A stretch of 64,000 nt of DNA from NCBI GenBank assembly GCA_026182355.1, contig JAPFBL010000604.1, positions 186,001 through 250,000 on the forward strand, written 5' to 3'. The notes under the pieces were generated by a model, which saw only the letters and a program-made list of their open reading frames with translations, did not search any database and was not told where the DNA came from. The position numbers were made by a program, and so were the translations under genes. Source of the DNA: Hermatobates lingyangjiaoensis (Eukaryota > Arthropoda > Insecta > Hemiptera > Hermatobatidae). Of this stretch, positions 33,826 to 45,791 are shown piece by piece (the first letter of the stretch is position 1; every line of letters starts with the position of its first letter).

Positions 33826-34424
33826 ATTTTGCTTAACTCAAGTGTATTTAGAGTAGGGATCTTTAATGAGTACCTGACATCGTACAGGCTCAGGACAGAT
33901 GGTTTAAGAACCTCTGAAGGCATATCTCCAATATGGTACATCTACGATGTGGGAAGGAAAAAAGAGGACGCTTGCACTCAGGTCTGGTGTAAAAAAAAAT
34001 TTGTTAGTGAGGTAAATGAGCCACCTTAATACCGGGGGTATAACTGTCGTGTTATTGTTTTCTCGCCCCCCCGCCCCCTGGTATAATTGCGCGAACAGTT
34101 TATATTGGTCTAATGCGCGACGTAGAATCGTGGTGCCCGCCTCCGCGAAGTCCACCTCGAACACCCCAAGTTTGGGTGGCTAAACTTGCAAGTGACAAAA
34201 AGAGCAACACGTTAAATCGTCAGCCTGATTTAATCTTTTGGTATAAATGGCTGGATAGCTAGGGCGCAAAGCGATCAAAACAGGTTTAACAACGTCCTCT
34301 CCGAGAATACGTGCTCAGATTTATTCACCTCCCACTTGAATAAGTCTAGGGCCAGATGGGTATCGAACCCCGAACCTACTAGTTCAGAGACGAGCTCGTT
34401 GCCACTGAGCTAATCTGGCCTCTT
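33826..34424 (-). mobile_element. SINE1 copy interrupted by a SINE2-containing insertion
   Basis: The two SINE1 pieces (33826-33907 and 34283-34424) are in register on the minus strand. The break repeats the 7-base ggtttaa (33901-33907 and 34283-34289), consistent with a short target duplication of the inserted segment. The tRNA-like head at the right end is recognisable (cactgagctaatctgg). Confidence 0.7.
34110..34282 (+). mobile_element. SINE2 copy inside SINE1
   Basis: Matches 39150-39345, including taatgcgcgacgtagaatcg, accccaagtttgggtgg and acacgttaaatcgtcagcct. The preceding part of the insertion (33908-34109) is not recognised. Confidence 0.6.
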
Positions 34425-36477
34425 ACCCCTTCTTTCTCTGGTAGACTTCTCTTAAAAGTGCATTTAACTTAAGTCAAAGATAGAATATAAATTAAATATA
34501 TTTGGCATTAAGTTATTACGATAGATTATGATACACTGGATTCCATGTTGTCTAATATCTCCCCAAACATTCATTATTCATGTTGATTCTTCTAGCTCCA
34601 GTTGTTAATAGTTTCATTAATAAGAATTGTTCGATATATTAATTATAGCATTAAAGTTTCAGAGTAAACTATACCTACATAGTTAATATACACTTACATC
34701 GAAATTGTGTCACGTTTGATAGCAGACGATCCAAAATAGACCCGTGGATAAGTCAGTCAAAACACTTGTTAATGTTGTTAATGGTCACAACTTTTTTTTA
34801 AAAGAAGGATAACGGGAAATGAAATGTAGTTTTATTGTTAAAAAACTAAGCAGAGATAAGATAAAACATTAAGCGTACTTGTGAAGCGACGGTGGGAGAT
34901 AATAGAATATTATATTAATTATTTATTATGGTTAATCAATTATTATTAGTAACACATTGTGACTATGACTGATAGAATGGTCGGTTCAATCATTCCCAGG
35001 CATTCCACTTGTTTGTGGGTCTCCTGAAGACATCCTTCTCAGAGTATATAATATTCAGATTTTCCCTCGCAGACGTAACATGTTTTCATACTTCTTACCA
35101 GAGACCGGATAAAAATACTCTCTTTTACAGACATATATAACCTTTCGAGAACCTTTCGAGTTCCCTCGACGTCACGAATTCATTATCAGCTACAGAATTA
35201 GCCTGCATATTGTATTTCTATCGGTAATTTATAGAAGGTATGTCAACACATACTGTCCCTTCCGCTAAACTTCTCTACTGGTCTTGCAAGTATGTTGAAT
35301 ATTTTTTTTATCATTAAAATTAAAGGCTCAAGTTCTAACTTTGCTAGAACTTTTTGATAAGGTTTTTGAATATAAGAAAAACAAATGGTTTCAGTGCACT
35401 GAAAGCCATATGCAGCCTTAAAAAGGTCCATTCATTTGTCACCAGCAGCTCTTCAAATAACTTATTGTACTTCAAACACTTATACTACTTTTACCTTAAA
35501 TAGCGTTGATCTGATATTTATTTCTTTGAAATATATTCTTATTCGTAAAACTGTTACAGACAAGTAAAATCCACATATTAATTACAAATTTTAAAGATAC
35601 CGTAAAATTAAATGGTTAATATTATAAAAACAGTTCTAACAATGCTATATATCTAAACAGAATACACTAGTTTCCTCTAGCTAATAAAAGGTGTGAAAGT
35701 TTTGATATGGTTTTTATTTGAATGAATGACACAAGATGAACTTGCCACCTACAAATTTAACAAAAGAAAAAAAAAAAGAGAAAAAGATATACATCAGAAT
35801 AAAAAAATTTTTGTAACAAGCATTTTTACCAAAATTTTGAAATTTTATGTGTTTTTAGATTTAGAGTAGATTTATTTTGTAAAAAAAAATATTTGTCTTT
35901 CTTGTTTTCAAAACCAATTATCTTAAACCTCTGGTGAGACTTTTTAACAGAAAAATAACAAACATTAAACAAAATTTAGTTCAAAATTATATTTTTAAAT
36001 GAATTTTGGGTAATACTGTCGGCATTTTTAGTGTAACAGGGGATATGATAAACTATTGTTTTATGTCATCTTTCGGATGTTATTATCTTTGTTTGGCTTT
36101 TCTTCGCAAAGTATGGAAATACCACATCATATATCATTTGAAAACCTTTTAAACATATTTTTAATAAAAAAAATAAATAAATAGGTATAGCAAAATGAAC
36201 TTTAGACTTTTGGAACATATTGTTTTACAATTACTGATTTGTTGTTTAGATTGCTTTCCAGTTCCACGTGTTGTTTGCAGTTCATACATGGATGCCACGT
36301 TATAATTCTTTATCAACATATTACAATGGTAAAGGCATTATTTCTATGGCTGAAAGACTTAAATAAATGCTCTTCTGTTTAATAGACTTGGGTAAAGCAG
36401 AATTTAGGTTTTCCTATTTGGAATCACAGCAAGATAATCTGGCTCACCTATAAGTCTTATAAGTTCCGAGTTGCAAG
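34425..36477. other. AT-rich sequence, mostly unassigned
   Basis: The only structure seen is at about 34699-34852, which is the reverse complement of 39766-39912 (ggataagtcagtcaaaac, gataacgggaaatgaaatg). It is a dispersed repeat in opposite orientation. No gene is supported. Confidence 0.4.
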
Positions 36478-36545
36478 AAAAAAAATCTGGAGTGGCCTAC
36501 ACTCTACTTTACTATAAGTAACTTAATGTCAAATTTCTTGTGTAT
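36478..36545 (-). repeat. Dispersed repeat Rep-2 fragment
   Basis: Contains tctggagtggcctacactc, also found at 6916-6935. It precedes the second Rep-1 copy. Confidence 0.45.
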
Positions 36546-36689
36546 ATAAAACATAACGTCTAATGTTATGATTAAAAGGAGAATGAAAACATTAATTTTT
36601 TTGAAAACAAAGTTGCGCAAAACATGTAACTAATAAGAATTGTCTAAAAAATCTATTCAATAAAAATTGCTTTTCTTTTCATCTGTCAA

Positions 36690-38128
36690 AAAACGTATAT
36701 TCAAATTTACTCTGAGCGAGTGTTACCTTTTTCATGCTGCTGTACTCTGTTATAAGGTTGCTTTGAATGTATATTGAGAAAACAAATTATAGTAATTATC
36801 AAGTTTTCCATACTCCATTCAAAGTCAAAATCGGCTATTCAGTATAATATAAAGCTTTTATAGCTGGAAGTTTCTAATTTTTGAAAATAATAAATATCAA
36901 CTATTAGACTAGAATAGTGAAAAAACTGGATATTCGTCAACAAATATAAATCCTCTTTCTTGAGGAAAGAGTCCATTCCTCACATTTCAATATCATGGTA
37001 AGATACTACAATTCACAAAGATGAAGAAACTATAACTGTTATTAAGTTTTGCTCAAGAGTGCAATATATAGATTTATTAAAGCAGTTTATGAGACAAATC
37101 CATCATACCATGGAAGACAGAGGAAATTAATTTATGTTCGTTAGCGGTGATTTTTTACATGTAATAATATTATTCCTCTTACATCTCTTATAAGTCAATA
37201 ATATATTTTCATTTTTCCATTAGAAACATCAATTTTATCTTAGTGGATTCGCTCAAAAAATTTCTAAGTCAATGTAAACAATGTAAAAAAATACAAAAAA
37301 TTCGACAAGTATAGCAGGTGATCTCTTAGTCTAGGATAAACAAACAGTTTTTATAGCGTTATTGTTCTTTCCCCTAATTGAAACTTCATGATTTTTTTTT
37401 TATAAATTGCTAATTTTTTGTTCCATTTTTGGTCAAATTTTCATTATTTTTTAACGAGCCGTTTAGCGTCAAAAAAACATTTTCTGAAAACACAAATCGT
37501 ACTGTAACGCCCGTTTAGCGAATGTAATTTTAAAAAAAAATATCTCAACTCATTCTCCACATAATGTTCTATTTGTAGGCATAGTTTCATTCTTGTCCGT
37601 CAAACAGTATGGCTTGTATCGCTCTCACAAGGTTTGAGATTGAATTATAAGTCAACATTTTTACATTTTAGTGAAAAAAAATATTTCCTGTTGTTTTAAA
37701 ATTCTGAATATATTTTTCGTTTGTTGCATTTGAAACCTCAAAGATAATGTCAAAATTTCGAAACTCTAGGGTTATCAGTTTAGGAGAAATAAATGTTTTC
37801 AAAAAAACGGTTTTTGGCCAAAAAAGTGACTTTCCCATCATGCATAATTCTTCCCAAACAATAGGGATCTTCGTCTTTATGGGGCCCATTTTTGTGTAAA
37901 ATATCAACTTGATCCATCAAAGATTCTGGACCGTAGCGTGGTAACAAGCAATGCTAACACACGCACCCACCCACGCACCCACCCACCCACCCACACACAC
38001 ACAGACATCATCGTAAAAACGTCATAAAACGACTTCTGGGACCTCAAAACATGTAATTCCGTTAAAATCTCGAGATCGAATTTTTTCACGATCACTATAC
38101 TTTACTTATAGTAAAGTAAAAATATACT
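36690..38128. repeat. Dispersed repeat Rep-1, copy 2
   Basis: Second copy of the 8880-10310 repeat in the same orientation, with scattered substitutions and small indels. It ends in the same palindrome around tttacttatagtaaagta. The frames on the minus strand at 37668-38095 are not preserved in copy 1. Confidence 0.7.
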
Positions 38129-38129
38129 T

Positions 38130-38785
38130 TCCGTTCTTAGAGGGCTGTAAACACTGAGATCAAATAAGTGATCGTACTTATCTGGATGAAATAAATATGA
38201 AACGAGTGTTTGAGAAAGTAAATAAGCAGTCTAGCATGAAGGTGCTTGCCAGAGCTAAATGGGCTAAATGTCACGAGGTAATGGCAAAGCGTGTTTGAAA
38301 CTTTAGAGACCACTCAAGCGCGACTTTGTGACACTGTAAGCTTTTCATTAAAGTTGCACCAATTGTCTTGTCCTGGGTAAGCATAGACAGGACTCCTTTT
38401 CAGTATCACATACAACTTCCTTATCTTAGCCATTATATTGCAAGCTTTAAACCTTTATGTCTCTTAGAATTGTTTAAAGGGGTTCAAGTAACTCAAGTAA
38501 CCCCTTCCTAATAAGTGTACAAAACTCTGCCTCAAATGAGTTCATCCAACTTGAGTTCACCACAATAATTTACTTTAAGCAAATTTACTAACAAACTGAC
38601 ACAATGTTTGTAGTATTCCAGTTAACTTTACGCATTATACTCTTACCATAAGGTAATTCAGTCAATATCAATAAATTAAAAGTATTCATAATTACAAAAC
38701 GTTATCGATCGCCTTTCATAACAAATACTATTCCAAACATCGTATGTTCCTTTAAAATTTATGATCACCAATAGTTCTTACTACA
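38130..38785. other. Unassigned sequence
   Basis: No gene or element recognised. Confidence 0.3.
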
Positions 38786-38786
38786 T

Positions 38787-38948
38787 AAAAAGATTTCACA
38801 TAAACACGTGAAATAACAATCAATGATCAAACCACAATAAGAAAAGGGAAAACAAGGCTAAGATCTTTCAACCGTAACAAGTGGTCTTCGTCAGAGTCAA
38901 AAATCCAACTGGATTGTGGTCAAAAACCCACTTATTGATTGTTACTAC
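38787..38948. repeat. Family C, copy 6 (left arm plus short right remnant)
   Basis: The left arm is complete with the motif on the minus strand. After the hinge only gattgtggtcaaaaaccca and a tail piece remain of the right arm. Confidence 0.75.
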
Positions 38949-39147
38949 ATGTAAAAGTGCTTTTATATCTTGACAGATCCAGTCTGTTGAACAATAATAG
39001 TTCAATAATTAATTAAACAATTGATCTCAAAACATGAAGAGTGATTTAATTAGTAATTTTAATTAGTAATATCATACATTAATATCTTTTGTGACTGATA
39101 ACCGAAATGTCAGCGCTAAAAGAAACGGCTACAAGGTGTGAATTAGT

Positions 39148-39350
39148 TAGATAATATTGGTCTAATGCGCGACGTAGAATCGTGGTGCCCGCCTCCGCGA
39201 GGTTCACCTCGGACACCCCAAGTTTGGGTGGTTAAACTTGGAGGTGACAAAATGGCAACACGTTAAATCGTCAGCCTGATTTGATCTTTAGGTGTAAATG
39301 GCTGGAAGGCTAGAGAGCACAGCACTTCAAAACAGGTTACAAGGAGAACT
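39148..39350 (+). mobile_element. SINE2 copy
   Basis: Shares its whole length with the copy at 34110-34282 and ends in aaaacaggtt. It is followed 85 bases later by a second SINE2 of another subtype. Confidence 0.6.
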
Positions 39351-39434
39351 GAAAGCTCCACCCCCTTTTTTCTCTGCTGGTAAAGTTAAAAGTTAAGCAT
39401 CAGGCAAATTGTTTTTTTTTCTCGATTTGAGTAC

Positions 39435-39640
39435 GCTGACCTGATACTGATGCGTGAAGTAAGTATTGATGCGCGCCGTAGTATCGTGTGGACCCGCCTC
39501 CGCGTGGTCACCTCGGGCACTTTGGAGTAATCTAAAGTGGCTAAAGGGCAGCACGTTATACTAGTCGGCCTGATTTGATGTTTGGTGGTTATATGGCCGA
39601 AAGGCTTAGGAAGACATATCAAGTCAAAACAGGTTAGAAG
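39435..39640 (+). mobile_element. SINE2 copy, subtype of 21.1 kb
   Basis: Matches 21063-21285 (gaagtaagtattgatgcgcg, ctttggagtaatctaaagtg) and ends aaaacaggtt. A minus-strand frame here is spurious. Confidence 0.6.
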
Positions 39641-39765
39641 TACATACTTAATCTGTTCCCACGAGTGCCTTTAACACAAGCTTTTCGGAAATACTGCTTT
39701 GGTAATGTAATAAATAAATGTACTTTTGCTTCAACTTTAAATATTTAACTTCTTTTTTTATCCAA

Positions 39766-39912
39766 ACAATAACAATTCAATTACATTTCATTTCCCGTTA
39801 TGCTGCTTTTAAAAAAACATTATGACCATTAACAGTCATGTAGTTTTGACTGACTTATCCACGGGTATATTTTGGATCGTCTGGCATCAAATGTAACACA
39901 ATTTCGAGTTTG
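39766..39912 (-). repeat. Inverted copy of the 34.7-kb dispersed repeat
   Basis: Reverse complement of about 34699-34852, ending just before the 53-bp minisatellite. Confidence 0.6.
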
Positions 39913-39928
39913 TTTCTCAAAATTTGAT

Positions 39929-40612
39929 GGCTCAATCCTCTTCCAATACACATTTCGTCTGTAACTTTGTGGACAGTTAATGGCTCAATTCTATTCCGAT
40001 ACACATTTCGTCTGTAACTTTGTGGACAGTAAATGGCTCAATCCTATTCCGATACACATTTCGTCTGTAACTTTGTGGACAGTTAATGGCTCAATCCTAT
40101 TCCGATACACATTTCGTCTGTAACTTTGTGGACAGTTAATGGCTCAATTCTATTCCGATACACATTTCGTCTGTAACTTTGTGGACAGTAAATGGCTCAA
40201 TCCTATTCCGATACACATTTCGTCTGTAACTTTGTGGACAGTTAATGGCTCAATCCTATTCCGATACACATTTCGTCTGTAACTTTGTGGACAGTTAATG
40301 GCTCAATCCTATTCCGATACACATTTCGTCTGTAACTTTGTGGACAGTTAATGCTCAATCTATTCCGATACACATTTCGTCATGTAACTTTGTGGACAGT
40401 TAATGGCTCAATCCTATTCCGATACACATTCGTCTGTAACTTGTGGACAGTTAATGGCTCAATCGTATTGACCGAAACATTTCGTATTGTAACTTTGTGG
40501 ACAGTTAATGGCTCAATTCTATTCCGATACACATTTCGTTTGTAACTTTGTGGACAGTTAATGGCTCAATCCTATTCCGATACACATTTCGTCTGTAACT
40601 TTGTGGACAGTT
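39929..40612 (+). repeat. 53-bp minisatellite, about 13 units
   Basis: Unit is ggctcaatcctattccgata, cacatttcgtctgtaacttt, gtggacagttaat. Most units are nearly identical; three near 40350-40490 carry small indels and substitutions. The frame at 40351-40545 is an artefact of those indels. Confidence 0.95.
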
Positions 40613-40619
40613 AAAAATA

Positions 40620-41980
40620 ATTTCCATGAATAAAATAGCCAAATGACATGGTCATGTCTGCTAATGCAGGAAGTCAGACTGGCACGAGATCGTCATTGAC
40701 CAACCGTGATTGACCTCCGTGATCAAAAGGCCTAATCCACCGAAAGCATTACGTTCACCCATGCATTCTTCCCGTGTGCCTAATGGCCTAATATTGAAAC
40801 GAATACTTCTGTGTAGATACTCAAATGTCACTATGATATTAGACCAAAAGCAGTAAGTTGTATCTATTGTTAACAAACATAATAACTATTAAGACAGCTA
40901 GAGGAAGAACAACTACAGAACAAGATAACTTTTTGGCTGGTAATACCTTCAGCATCTTAACCTGTGTTCACCTTTATACGAACCAAGCCATATTTCAGGC
41001 CATATCGTTTTTAAATCAAGTCAGGTTGTCTTTTTACGATTTGCCCTTTAGCCACAAACAATGCTCGCCTACATGTTGTATAAACAGTAATCAGAGTCTA
41101 GTAATTTTTATATTTAAGTAAGAAATTTGAAAGCCAAAGCATGTGTATCAACAAGACTAAAATACTATTACAAATTAAAACAGGCCTGTAGAGGTTATTT
41201 CTTCCGAATTATCATTTCCCGCCTTTTTCAACATTCAGTTTAAAACATTTCCGTTCAAAAACTATCAGTATTTGACATACAGAACTAGACTACATACCTA
41301 TTAATAAGTTATAAGCCAAAGGTTAACTTGAAACTTACTTACATAAATAATCCCTTTGCAGTTATTTCAATGCTTGATTGTTAACTGCTATCAGATTTCA
41401 CTGTTTAGGGAAAAAAAATTAGCAAAACCACTGTGTCAAATGTACGGTATCACCACTAAATAAAAAAAAACACTAATTCAAAGAAACATTGCCAAGTATT
41501 CTTAAGTTTTTATTGTAAAAAATAGTAATAATAGTTTATTAATTTATTGTATCAATAATAGGTTTCTAATTTACAAATACGAGTACTTTTAGGAACTAAA
41601 GCATTTATGATCAAAAATTATTTCATAGGAGATTGCAATTTTTTTCGAAATCACTAATTTATTTTGTGAGGCTAACCATTATTTAATAAAATGATAACAC
41701 TTTAGGTGATGAAAGATTTGATGAATATATTCATCGTATAACTTCATATACGATGAATTTGTTCATATACCGTCATATACTTTCTTTGTTAAGATGTTTA
41801 ATGAAAATTTTTGTTATTTGTCAATCAGAGAGCGAAGCCTGCTGGCAGCTATAGTGATAGTTTTTAGTTTTAAAATATATTAATATCAAATGAGGATTTG
41901 TTTACCTTTTCTATAAAGCATTCACAGCTATTTCATCAATGTAGTTAAGACATTTTTAATTTTTCTAATAACTGTATTTG
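40620..41980. other. Unassigned sequence
   Basis: No gene supported. An 87-codon frame at 40858-41121 has mixed composition but no motif that I recognise. Confidence 0.3.
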
Positions 41981-42336
41981 TATATGATTTAAGGGGGCCA
42001 GGCTAGCTCAGTGGTTACGTGCTCACCTCTGAATTGATAGGACCGGGGTTCAATCCTCACCTGGCCCTCGATTTATTCACGCGGGAGGTGAATAAATCTG
42101 AGCACGTCGTCCCTCGGAGAAGGACGTTAAACCGTCGGTCCCGAGCCTGTACGATGTCAGGTACTCGTTAAAGATCCCTACTCTAAATACATTTGAGTTA
42201 GGCAAAATTTAGGACTCCCACTGTAGAATCAATCTTGATTGTGTGGTATCACAAATGGCCAATGCTTGGCCTACGTGTGTTCCCTTGTGGGACTGCCACT
42301 GCAAACTAACCTAACCTAAACCTATATATGATTTAA
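41981..42336 (+). mobile_element. SINE1, full-length reference copy with 12-bp target duplication
   Basis: The body at 41993-42324 is flanked by tatatgatttaa (41981-41992 and 42325-42336). The tRNA-derived head has an A box tagctcagtgg (42004-42014) and B box ggttcaatcc (42047-42056). A central domain with ctcggagaaggacgttaaa and a 3' domain ending ctaacctaacctaaacc follow. A and B boxes are the internal RNA polymerase III promoter of tRNA-derived SINEs. It is not a tRNA gene, because the head cannot complete an acceptor stem before running into SINE sequence. Confidence 0.9.
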
Positions 42337-42339
42337 AAG

Positions 42340-42903
42340 CATAGATGTGAACAATACATTTTTCCTTATTTCTAGTTAGCCAATATTTTATAAATATGTG
42401 TTTCAATTTTATAATATTTCAATTGTGTAATAGTATAAACAGCATTATCATCGTTACAGAAAAGAATACACATTTGAACTCTAATAACAATTTGAACTCT
42501 AATTCATCAGAAATGTTATCATTAACATATATATGATAACATATCAATAAAATATTTTCTGACGTAGTTAGAGGTGGTTAGTATACTTTTCTTATAAAAT
42601 ATAATACGGATGAGTAGTATACAAAAGCATACTCTTGAAATAAAATAGCATATCTCACAATGTTCATCCTAGTGGCCCTCACTCATGGAACTAAAAGAAA
42701 ATTGGAATGTTCAAAGAAAATTTGGTACCTTGTAATTAAATGAGATATCTAAGTAAAATATCATTAATCTGTTGTTATTTTGAGTACATGATCTGAGAGC
42801 AAAAAAAAATCATTTACTCGTAAATATTTATCGGTTTTTTTTTCATATTGTTTAAACCGATCCCCTAGAGAGTGCTAACGTCAGCCGTTTACCTGCTTTT
42901 TGT
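42340..42903. other. AT-rich sequence, nothing assigned
   Basis: No gene or element recognised. Confidence 0.4.
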
Positions 42904-43370
42904 TTGATCGGTGATTCTACAGATTCTACATTGAGGATTCCTACATTTTGCCTAACTCAAGTGAATTTCGAGTAGGAATCATTAAGGAGTACCTGACATC
43001 GTACAGGCACAACATCCTCTCCGAGAGACGACGTACTTATTTATTCACCTCCTGGGTGATTTGAGGCGTTAATTTGAAGTATGGCTTTTATATAGTATAT
43101 TTTGTAAACATGTTCGTATTTGGAAATTGGACATTTGTTTGATCGGTGATTCTACAGATTCTACATTGGGGAGTCATAAATTTTGCCTAACTCAAGTACA
43201 TTTCGAGTAGGAATTTCTAACGAGTACCTCACATCGTACAGGCTTAACGCCCTCTACGAGAGACGACATACTCATATCTACTTATCTTCTGCGTGAATAA
43301 ATCGAGAACCAGGTGGGAATCGAACCCCGGACTACCAGCCCAGAGGCGAGTATTTTAACCTTAGAGCTAA
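42904..43370 (-). mobile_element. Two diverged SINE1 copies in a 235-bp tandem duplication
   Basis: The lead gatcggtgattctacagatt occurs at about 42906 and 43141. The first SINE piece (about 42930-43066) stops at the central domain. The second (about 43146-43370) reaches the tRNA-like head (gggaatcgaaccccgg). Both belong to a subfamily with actcaagt and cgagtaggaat differences. Confidence 0.7.
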
Positions 43371-43379
43371 TTTTAACTT

Positions 43380-44110
43380 AGAGCTTATTGGTTGATTTAC
43401 TAGATGAGTGTTCCTCAGTTTATCACATCCTAAACATCTACAACTGAGTAATATTAAATTCTGTCATATGTGAAAATATATCAAACTTTCATAATTAAAT
43501 TCTTAAATCAATAATCAAGCTTATTTATTACACATAATAACATCTTTATATTAATAATATGATATTAATATCAAGGAGCAAAGTTACACATTTACTTAGA
43601 TTATAACTAAAGGAAACACTACAAGTTTTTGCAGGAAATAGCACAATATAGGGAGGCGATATCATGTAGTCTCAAAGTTATGGGCACTTTCTCAAACTCC
43701 CTTTTGAAAACTTGGTCACCAACTGCTTCAATATCACTCTCTTGTTATAACCCACAACTAATACAAGATGAATTTTCTTCAATACAGTTCCCAGATAAGG
43801 TGGTCGAAAAGTTTCAATCTATCAAGCTCGGAAGATATTTTTTTTTTTTTTTTTTTTTTGGAACAAGTTAGAGCAGAAAATTAAGTAGGATGAAACATCA
43901 TTTCTCTTTTGGTGCTTTTCTTAAACCAACTACAAAATTCATTTAAAATAAAAATTTATATTGAACCCTCGTTATGTATCCAGAATAAAATAATCCAGAA
44001 CTTAAAATAATGACGAATATATTTCTTGATACACCTACAAAAGAGAATATATTATATTCTATTCTTTCCTTTCTTGGGTCACAATGTCGAGTGATTTGCT
44101 TTTTTTATCA
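43380..44110. other. Unassigned sequence with poly-T tract
   Basis: An 80-codon frame (43629-43871) ends in a 22-base T run at about 43839-43860. I do not recognise it and cannot tell whether it is an exon or chance. Confidence 0.3.
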
Positions 44111-44350
44111 CTAATACAGATTCTATAAATATGAGAAATATCGAACATCTTTTGCGTAAAGTCACTACAGATTCTACAGATATGAGAAATATCGAACATC
44201 TTTTGCATAAAGTCAATGCAAATTCTACAGATTCTACATTGGAAGTCCTAAATTTTGCTTAACTCAAGTGCATTTTGAGTAGAAATCTTTAACGAGTACC
44301 TGCCATCGCACTGGCTCGGAAGCGACGGCTTAACGTCCTCTCCGAGGTAT
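44110..44350 (-). mobile_element. Diverged SINE1 fragment behind a short tandem repeat
   Basis: Bases 44110-44215 repeat atatgagaaatatcgaacat twice. The SINE1 3' and central parts follow on the minus strand at about 44215-44350. The tRNA-like head is missing. Confidence 0.65.
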
Positions 44351-44359
44351 TACATACCT

Positions 44360-45240
44360 GTAATATGTGGAATCACATTAATAGAGCGGAGGACGTAAAG
44401 TTGTAATTTTTGTTAAACGACTCTTAAAATATATATCCTTATGGTTAAGTTGAGTATAGTCAATTTTTTTAATTAAAAGTTTATGCATAAAGTTCAAATT
44501 GATAAATTACTTTAGTTTTAAAATATGTTAGTAATATTATTATAAGTAGTAATATTTTGTATTGAGTACAAACATTCTTGAAGATACCTAAGTTACTGTT
44601 ACCTTCATTTCGTTAAATAAAGGACAGTACGATGGTAGTACTTCAAGTCGATGATTGAACTTTAATTAGGGACTTATGAAAGTACAGGCTACTTAACGTC
44701 TAGTTAATTTCTTATTGCATTTGAGACAGAGAGAGAGAGAGACAGAGATAATAGGTTATTTTGCAATTATAGAACAAGAATAAATCAAAAACAGAGAAGT
44801 TGTGAGTTAAACAGGAGTAGTTGAAACTAGTGCGGACTGGCCCAGTGGCGAACCAGCAACAATCCAACTGCACTTGGGCTTAATGCGACTCGTATTGGAC
44901 CTCCCCATAGCACCCGTCCTAATGTCCCCCAACAATCCGACTCTACTTACCCTGTTTGATATTCTTAGTTCACTTCCTTGAACCTTCTCCAACTCCACTC
45001 AACACACTGATCTCCTCAAAACCTTATTATCATTCTATGAAAGTTCTCTTTTCAGATTCAAATTTATTTTAAAAACACTTTAACACAGATGAGACTTCAA
45101 TGTTTTCCTTATCAACATAACATCAGTTGTAAAATATCAAACAAATCATCTTTTTAAAGAGTGCTTGTGACTTTTTCATTCTTTTTCTCTCAATATTAAG
45201 TTTCTGGAAGGCGAACATTTATTTAATGTTAAATAAACAT
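44360..45240. other. Unassigned sequence
   Basis: Bases 44830-45000 are GC-richer and include ggactggcccagtggcgaac, which resembles a transposon end, but no partner was found. A short GA tract lies near 44728-44748. Confidence 0.3.
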
Positions 45241-45248
45241 TTAACTAG

Positions 45249-45433
45249 ATGTTGGAAACCCAACAGTCTCCAACCGTCTCTGAACCTGAAGACGGTTCAA
45301 ACCAAAAATTAGAGACTGTAAGTGTGTTCTTTTTGATTTCTCTATGTTTCTATTTCTGTATTGAACTATATTTGTTCATTTTGGATCGTATTTCCAACGA
45401 AAAAGTATATATATATGTATATATATATATATA
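45249..45433 (+). repeat. Family K solo arm with hammerhead-like motif, then (TA)n
   Basis: Motif: CTGAAGA, C, GGTT-ca-AACC, AAA (for GAA), AATT, A at about 45291-45320. The arm ends in (TA)n at 45404-45433. The overlapping 61-codon frame is not a gene. Confidence 0.55.
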
Positions 45434-45600
45434 AAATAAATTCAAAACGAAGGAAACACACAGAAACACAGACATAACTCACATCGATATTTCGATGTGA
45501 GTTATGTCTGTGTCTTTGTGTGTGTTTCCTTCGTTTTGAATTTATTTTATTTAAAAAAGTCCGCTGGACCGTTTCTTTTATTTGTAACTATATTTTTTAA
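45433..45600. repeat. Fold-back repeat, family G, copy 2
   Basis: Arms of about 60 bases (caaaacgaaggaaacacaca) around 45493. The centre on the minus strand is GAA, ATAT, C within a perfect palindrome, so most of the motif was lost at the hinge. TA tracts are on both sides. Confidence 0.75.
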
Positions 45601-45656
45601 TTGTTAATTGTATAAATATATATATATATATATAGATAGATAGATAGATATAGATA

Positions 45657-45773
45657 AAGATTTTACATAAACACGTGAAAGAACAATCAATGATCAAACT
45701 GCTGTATGAAATGGGAAAACAAGACTAAGATCTTAGTTTTGTTTTCCCTTTTCTTATTGTGGTTTGATCATTG
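45657..45773. repeat. Family C, hinge-deleted fold-back, copy 7
   Basis: Outer arms meet at the palindrome actaagatcttagt, so both CTGACGA parts are gone. (TA)n and (TAGA)n flank it. Confidence 0.8.
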
Positions 45774-45791
45774 CTATATATATATATATAC

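Noticed and set aside
41993..42070. Functional tRNA gene
   Set aside because: A and B boxes are present, but the sequence continues into a SINE body with target duplications and many diverged copies. It is a tRNA-derived SINE head.
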